NCBI GenBank assembly: GCA_963975575.1
Contig: CAXBHL010000001.1
Coordinates: forward strand, 682,001-746,000
Origin: UBA6054 sp963975575
GTDB taxonomy: Bacteria > Planctomycetota > Phycisphaerae > Phycisphaerales > UBA1924
Direction of reading: 5' to 3'
Length of the DNA: 64,000 nt
Below, in pieces: positions 61,275-64,000 of the stretch. The notes under the pieces were generated by a model. It saw only the letters and a program-made list of their open reading frames with translations, did not search any database and was not told where the DNA came from. The position numbers and the translations under genes were made by a program. Every line of letters starts with the position of its first letter. Position 1 is the first letter of the stretch.

Positions 61275-61934
61275 ATGCGTCCGCTCCCCGCCCAAGCCTA
61301 CGGCCTCCCGGCCGCCGACCTCGCCCCCCGCCTCATCGGCTGCACCCTCGTCCGCACGCTGGACACCGGCGAGCGGCTGGGCGGCGTGATCGTCGAGACC
61401 GAGGCCTACGTCGGGCCGGAGGATCTGGCGTCGCACGCGGCGGGCGGACGCCGGACGGCCCGGATCGAGTCGATGTGGGCCGAGCCGGGGACGGTGTACG
61501 TCTATTTCACCTACGGCATGCACCACTGTGTCAACATCGCGTGCTTTCGCAAGGGCCACCCGGCGGCGGTGCTGATCCGGGCGATCGAGCCGACCGAGGG
61601 GATCGAGACCATGCGTCGCCTGCGGCAGCGTCCGGGCGGCAAGCCGGTGCCGGACAGGGACTTGTGCCGCGGACCGGGGCGGTTGTGCCAGGCGATGGCC
61701 ATCGACCGGACGCTTGATGGAGTGAATATTACCCAGTCAACCCAGGTTTCCATGCTTGACAGGCCCGTCGGCGGGGGTGAGCCGCCCATCACCCGCACGA
61801 GCCGGGTGGGGCTGGGGGCGGTGGGGGACTGGAAAAACCGGATGCTGAGGTTCGTGTGGACCGATCATCGGTTCAGTTCGCGCTCCGCCCGCTCCGGCGG
61901 TGGAACCGTGCGGGGCGCGAATCCCAATACTTGA
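61275..61934 (+). CDS. mpg: DNA-3-methyladenine glycosylase (AAG/MPG family), 219 aa
   Basis: It removes alkylated purines by base excision. Motifs: RLIGCTLVRTLDTGERLGG, IVETEAYVGPEDLASHAAGG (catalytic Glu), AEPGTVYVYFTYGMHHCVNI, LIRAIEPTEGIETM and LCRGPGRLCQAM. ATG 61275 is only 24 bases from the divergent start at 61250, so promoters must overlap the genes. The last 25 residues are low in complexity. Confidence 0.93.
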   Translation: MRPLPAQAYGLPAADLAPRLIGCTLVRTLDTGERLGGVIVETEAYVGPEDLASHAAGGRRTARIESMWAEPGTVYVYFTYGMHHCVNIACFRKGHPAAVLIRAIEPTEGIETMRRLRQRPGGKPVPDRDLCRGPGRLCQAMAIDRTLDGVNITQSTQVSMLDRPVGGGEPPITRTSRVGLGAVGDWKNRMLRFVWTDHRFSSRSARSGGGTVRGANPNT

Positions 61935-61983
61935 ACGGGATCCGACAGGGTCCCCGGGGCGAATCTTGAACGTTGGCGCCCCA

Positions 61984-61989
61984 TACAAT
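61984..61989 (+). promoter_or_regulatory. -10-like TACAAT upstream of the Minf_1886 gene
   Basis: TACAAT lies 29 bases before ATG 62019, with GGAAGG between as ribosome site. TTGAAC occurs upstream but only 12 bases away, so it is not a proper -35. Confidence 0.35.
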
Positions 61990-62018
61990 GAGATCGGGGC
62001 AGCCGGAAGGTCGGACGC

Positions 62019-62426
62019 ATGACGGAACAGGACTTCGACATCAAGTCGGTCTTCGAGCGGGCGGGGGGCTACTCGCCCGCCTGCCTGCCGTTCGTGCGCG
62101 ACGGGCTCGCCCACACCGTCGAGATGGTCCACGGCCAGCCCGAGTCATCCCTGATGGAACTCGAGGACGAGCAGCGTCACGTCTCGGGCCACCAGCTGTG
62201 CCTGGGGCTGCGGGACTACGCCCTGCAGCGGTACGGGCTGATGTCCAGGGTGGTCCTCAACCGCTGGGGCATCCGCTCGACCCGCGATTTCGGGCACATC
62301 ATCTTCGCGATGGTCGACGCCGGGCTGATGCGCAAGACCGACGACGACACCATCGAGGACTTCGACGGGGTCTACGAGTTCGACGAGGCCTTCGCCGAGC
62401 CCGGGCTCGAGCCGGCCGGCTCCTGA
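62019..62426 (+). CDS. Minf_1886 family protein, 135 aa
   Basis: This is a conserved bacterial family of unknown function, common in planctomycetes and Verrucomicrobia. Family segments: YSPACLPFVRDGLAHTVE, RHVSGHQLCLGLRDYALQRYG, VLNRWGIRSTRDFGHIIFAM and KTDDDTIEDFDGVYEFDEAF. No membrane helix or signal. GGAAGG precedes ATG 62019. It stands between the glycosylase and the AI-2E permease on the same strand. Confidence 0.8.
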   Translation: MTEQDFDIKSVFERAGGYSPACLPFVRDGLAHTVEMVHGQPESSLMELEDEQRHVSGHQLCLGLRDYALQRYGLMSRVVLNRWGIRSTRDFGHIIFAMVDAGLMRKTDDDTIEDFDGVYEFDEAFAEPGLEPAGS

Positions 62427-62487
62427 TTCAGAACCAATCCCAACGCGGCGATCGGCCGCCCCGCCTGCCGGGAACCCCCCGCGGCGG

Positions 62488-62493
62488 TATGCT
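62488..62493 (+). promoter_or_regulatory. -10-like TATGCT just before the AI-2E permease start
   Basis: TATGCT ends 6 bases before ATG 62500. There is no ribosome site, which fits a leaderless message. Confidence 0.45.
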
Positions 62494-62499
62494 GGATGC

Positions 62500-63813
62500 A
62501 TGACCGAACCCGGACCCGCCCGCCGCTCGCTGCCCGAATGGGCCCGACTCCATCTCTGGCAGATGCAGCCGGTGCGGGACGTGCTGCTCGGCCTGTCGGT
62601 CTTCGCCCTGATCTGGGTGGGCCAGAAGACCTCGGTGGTGACGGTGCCGCTGCTGCTGGCGGTGCTGCTGGCGTACCTGTTCGAGCCGCTGATCGCGTGG
62701 CTGGTGGGGCGGATCGGGATGTCCCGGCGGGTGGCGGTGGGCGGGATCATCGCTTCGGCGGTGATGTTCGTGGCCGTGCCGGCGGTGCTGGCGTTGACGT
62801 TCGGGGTGGCGCAGCTGGTGCTGTTCGGCTCGCGGACCGTGGACAACATCGTGTCGGTGCAGGCGGCCGCGACCGCGGGCTCGCCGGAGGAATCCGGGCA
62901 GATCATCCGCGAATGGAACCGGCGGCACGGATGGCCCGAGGGCGCCTCCCCCGGCTTCGACCTCGAGGGTGACGCCGAGCCGCGATTCAGCCCGAGCTGG
63001 CAGTGGGTCTACGAGCAGCTGACCGCCCCCGATTCGGAGCAGGCGCCCTTCCGCGACGCGCTCCAGGCGGGGATGGAGTGGGTCGATGACAACCAGGAGC
63101 AGGTGGCCACCACGGCGGCCAACTTCGGCATCGAGACGGTCAACCGCGTGCTGGGATGGGTGGGGGCGGCGTTCGGGCTCGGGTTCATGGCCTTCGTCAC
63201 GCTGTTCTTTTTCTTCTTCATGTCGACCGAGTGGGTCAAGGTCAAGGGGTTCGGGACCAAGCTGCTGCCGGACAACAACCGAGATCGGATCGTTGAACTG
63301 CTCCAGAAGTTCGATGGTGTGATCTCGGGTTTCATCCGCGGGCGGCTCACGATCGCGTTCCTGCAGGCGATCGTGTTCTCGTTCGGGTACTTCCTGATCG
63401 GCGTTCCGGGCGCGTTCCTGCTCGGGCCGGCGGTGGCGGTCCTGTCGATCGTGCCGTACCTGGCGCTGGTGGGGGTGCCGGTCTCGATCGCGCTGCTCTG
63501 GCTCGAGGGTCACACGGGGGTGCGGGGCGCGTGGTGGTGGGTGGTCGGGGCGCCGCTGGCGGTGTATTTCATCGGCCAGGCGCTGGACGACTACGTGTTC
63601 ACGCCGCTGATCCAGGGCAAGAGCACGGGCATGGACACGCCGACGATCCTGTTCGCCTCGCTGGCGGGCGGCGCGTTGTTCGGCGTGTTCGGCCTGCTCA
63701 TCGCCATCCCGATCGCGGCGTGCGTGAAGATTCTGGTGCAGGAGATCTTCTGGCCGCGATTCAAGGAGTGGGCCGAGGGGCGTGCGGGCGATCCGCTGCC
63801 CATCAAGGACTGA
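62500..63813 (+). CDS. AI-2E family transporter (PerM/TqsA-like), 437 aa
   Basis: This is a polytopic membrane protein with the family pattern: paired N-terminal helices (VLLGLSVFALIWV, VPLLLAVLLAYLFEPLIAWL), a long soluble section (about 105-210), then LGFMAFVTLFFFFFMSTEWV, SGFIRGRLTIAFLQAIVFSF, LLGPAVAVLSIVPYLALVGV and PTILFASLAGGALFGVFGLL. Substrate is unknown: the family covers autoinducer-2 export, ion antiport and others. ATG 62500 has no Shine-Dalgarno. Confidence 0.9.
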   Translation: MTEPGPARRSLPEWARLHLWQMQPVRDVLLGLSVFALIWVGQKTSVVTVPLLLAVLLAYLFEPLIAWLVGRIGMSRRVAVGGIIASAVMFVAVPAVLALTFGVAQLVLFGSRTVDNIVSVQAAATAGSPEESGQIIREWNRRHGWPEGASPGFDLEGDAEPRFSPSWQWVYEQLTAPDSEQAPFRDALQAGMEWVDDNQEQVATTAANFGIETVNRVLGWVGAAFGLGFMAFVTLFFFFFMSTEWVKVKGFGTKLLPDNNRDRIVELLQKFDGVISGFIRGRLTIAFLQAIVFSFGYFLIGVPGAFLLGPAVAVLSIVPYLALVGVPVSIALLWLEGHTGVRGAWWWVVGAPLAVYFIGQALDDYVFTPLIQGKSTGMDTPTILFASLAGGALFGVFGLLIAIPIAACVKILVQEIFWPRFKEWAEGRAGDPLPIKD

Positions 63814-63850
63814 CCGCGCGGCCGGGCCGCGCCAGCACAGGGGACACGTG

Positions 63851-64000
63851 ATGGACGAGTATCAGACGAGTGCCGCGAACGGGCCGGCGATGGGTTCTCC
63901 CGGACGGCCGCTTTCGGGCGTGAAGGTTCCGATGCTGATCGCGGGAATCTTCAACTGCATCGTGGCGTTGAGCTGGTTCAGCACGTGCTTCCTGTTCTTT
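63851..64000 (+). CDS. Membrane protein, partial at window edge
   Basis: The first 50 codons are open to the end of the window: MDEYQTSAANG, a Pro/Ser-rich stretch, then a hydrophobic helix beginning PMLIAGIFNCIVALSWF. AGGGGAC lies upstream of ATG 63851. It follows the AI-2E gene by 37 bases, so it may be in one operon. Function cannot be judged. Confidence 0.55.
   Translation, partial: MDEYQTSAANGPAMGSPGRPLSGVKVPMLIAGIFNCIVALSWFSTCFLFF

Noticed and set aside
1..64000. CRISPR arrays, insertion sequences, prophage or integrase genes
   Set aside because: No direct repeat-spacer pattern, transposase or integrase motif was seen; the window reads as core chromosome.

Overview
The window is GC-rich chromosomal DNA with dense genes, short intergenic spacers, frequent TGA stops and many 1-4 base start/stop overlaps. 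The gene content points to a planctomycete of the class Phycisphaerae. It has two secreted proteins ending in the GC-type dockerin repeat, a DUF1501/DUF1800 pair, a Minf_1886-family protein, a complete Alternative Complex III plus caa3 oxidase locus, and Kdo (LPS core) genes. This placement is inference from family content; no rRNA is present to confirm it.

Layout. 0.06-4.3 kb (minus strand): two unknown proteins, dnaA and a GNAT acetyltransferase. 4.4-8.1 kb: a secreted unknown, rpmA (L27) with a good terminator, a DUF4056 lipoprotein, a GC-type dockerin protein and a small membrane protein. 8.1-13 kb: kdsA, a divergent ABC exporter, tRNA-Val(TAC), waaA and tRNA-Lys(TTT). 13.2-19.3 kb: a SNF2 helicase/SWIM protein pair and a dockerin-bearing lipoprotein-like protein. 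19.8-25 kb: tRNA-Gln(TTG), then glmU (N-terminal half only)-prs-rplY-pth, the order known from Bacillus (gcaD-prs-ctc-spoVC), then rpsF-ssb-rplI with no rpsR. 25.1-31.4 kb (minus strand): a CvpA-like protein, a membrane-anchored PilB-like protein with a damaged ATP site, an intact PilT, and a sigma-70 factor. 31.4-32.1 kb: a 750-base gene-free stretch, less GC-rich than its surroundings. 32.1-36.3 kb: sodA, an unknown, DUF1501 and DUF1800.

36.4-61.3 kb is a respiratory block. Heme A synthase (ctaA) is divergent from a run of plus-strand genes: actABCDEF, a small His-rich membrane protein, sco, coxB (fused to cytochrome c), coxA (type A2, YSHP motif), coxC, subunit IV and a membrane protein of unknown function, closed by a bidirectional terminator. 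After an OmpA-like lipoprotein (minus) and an amidohydrolase come resB and ccsA (System II cytochrome c maturation) and, convergent, an ATP10-like thioredoxin-fold protein. These genes together would move electrons from quinol through ACIII to caa3 oxidase and would build the heme A, copper and cytochrome c cofactors needed. 61.3-64 kb: a 3-methyladenine DNA glycosylase, a Minf_1886 protein, an AI-2E-type permease and the start of a membrane protein cut by the window edge.

The most interesting signals are: a recurring TANNNT hexamer ending 5-6 bases before start codons of genes that lack a Shine-Dalgarno (leaderless transcription); the PilB-like protein whose nucleotide-binding motifs are altered; a Fur-like dyad between ctaA and actA; and several promoter-plus-hairpin intergenic stretches that may encode small RNAs or leaders.
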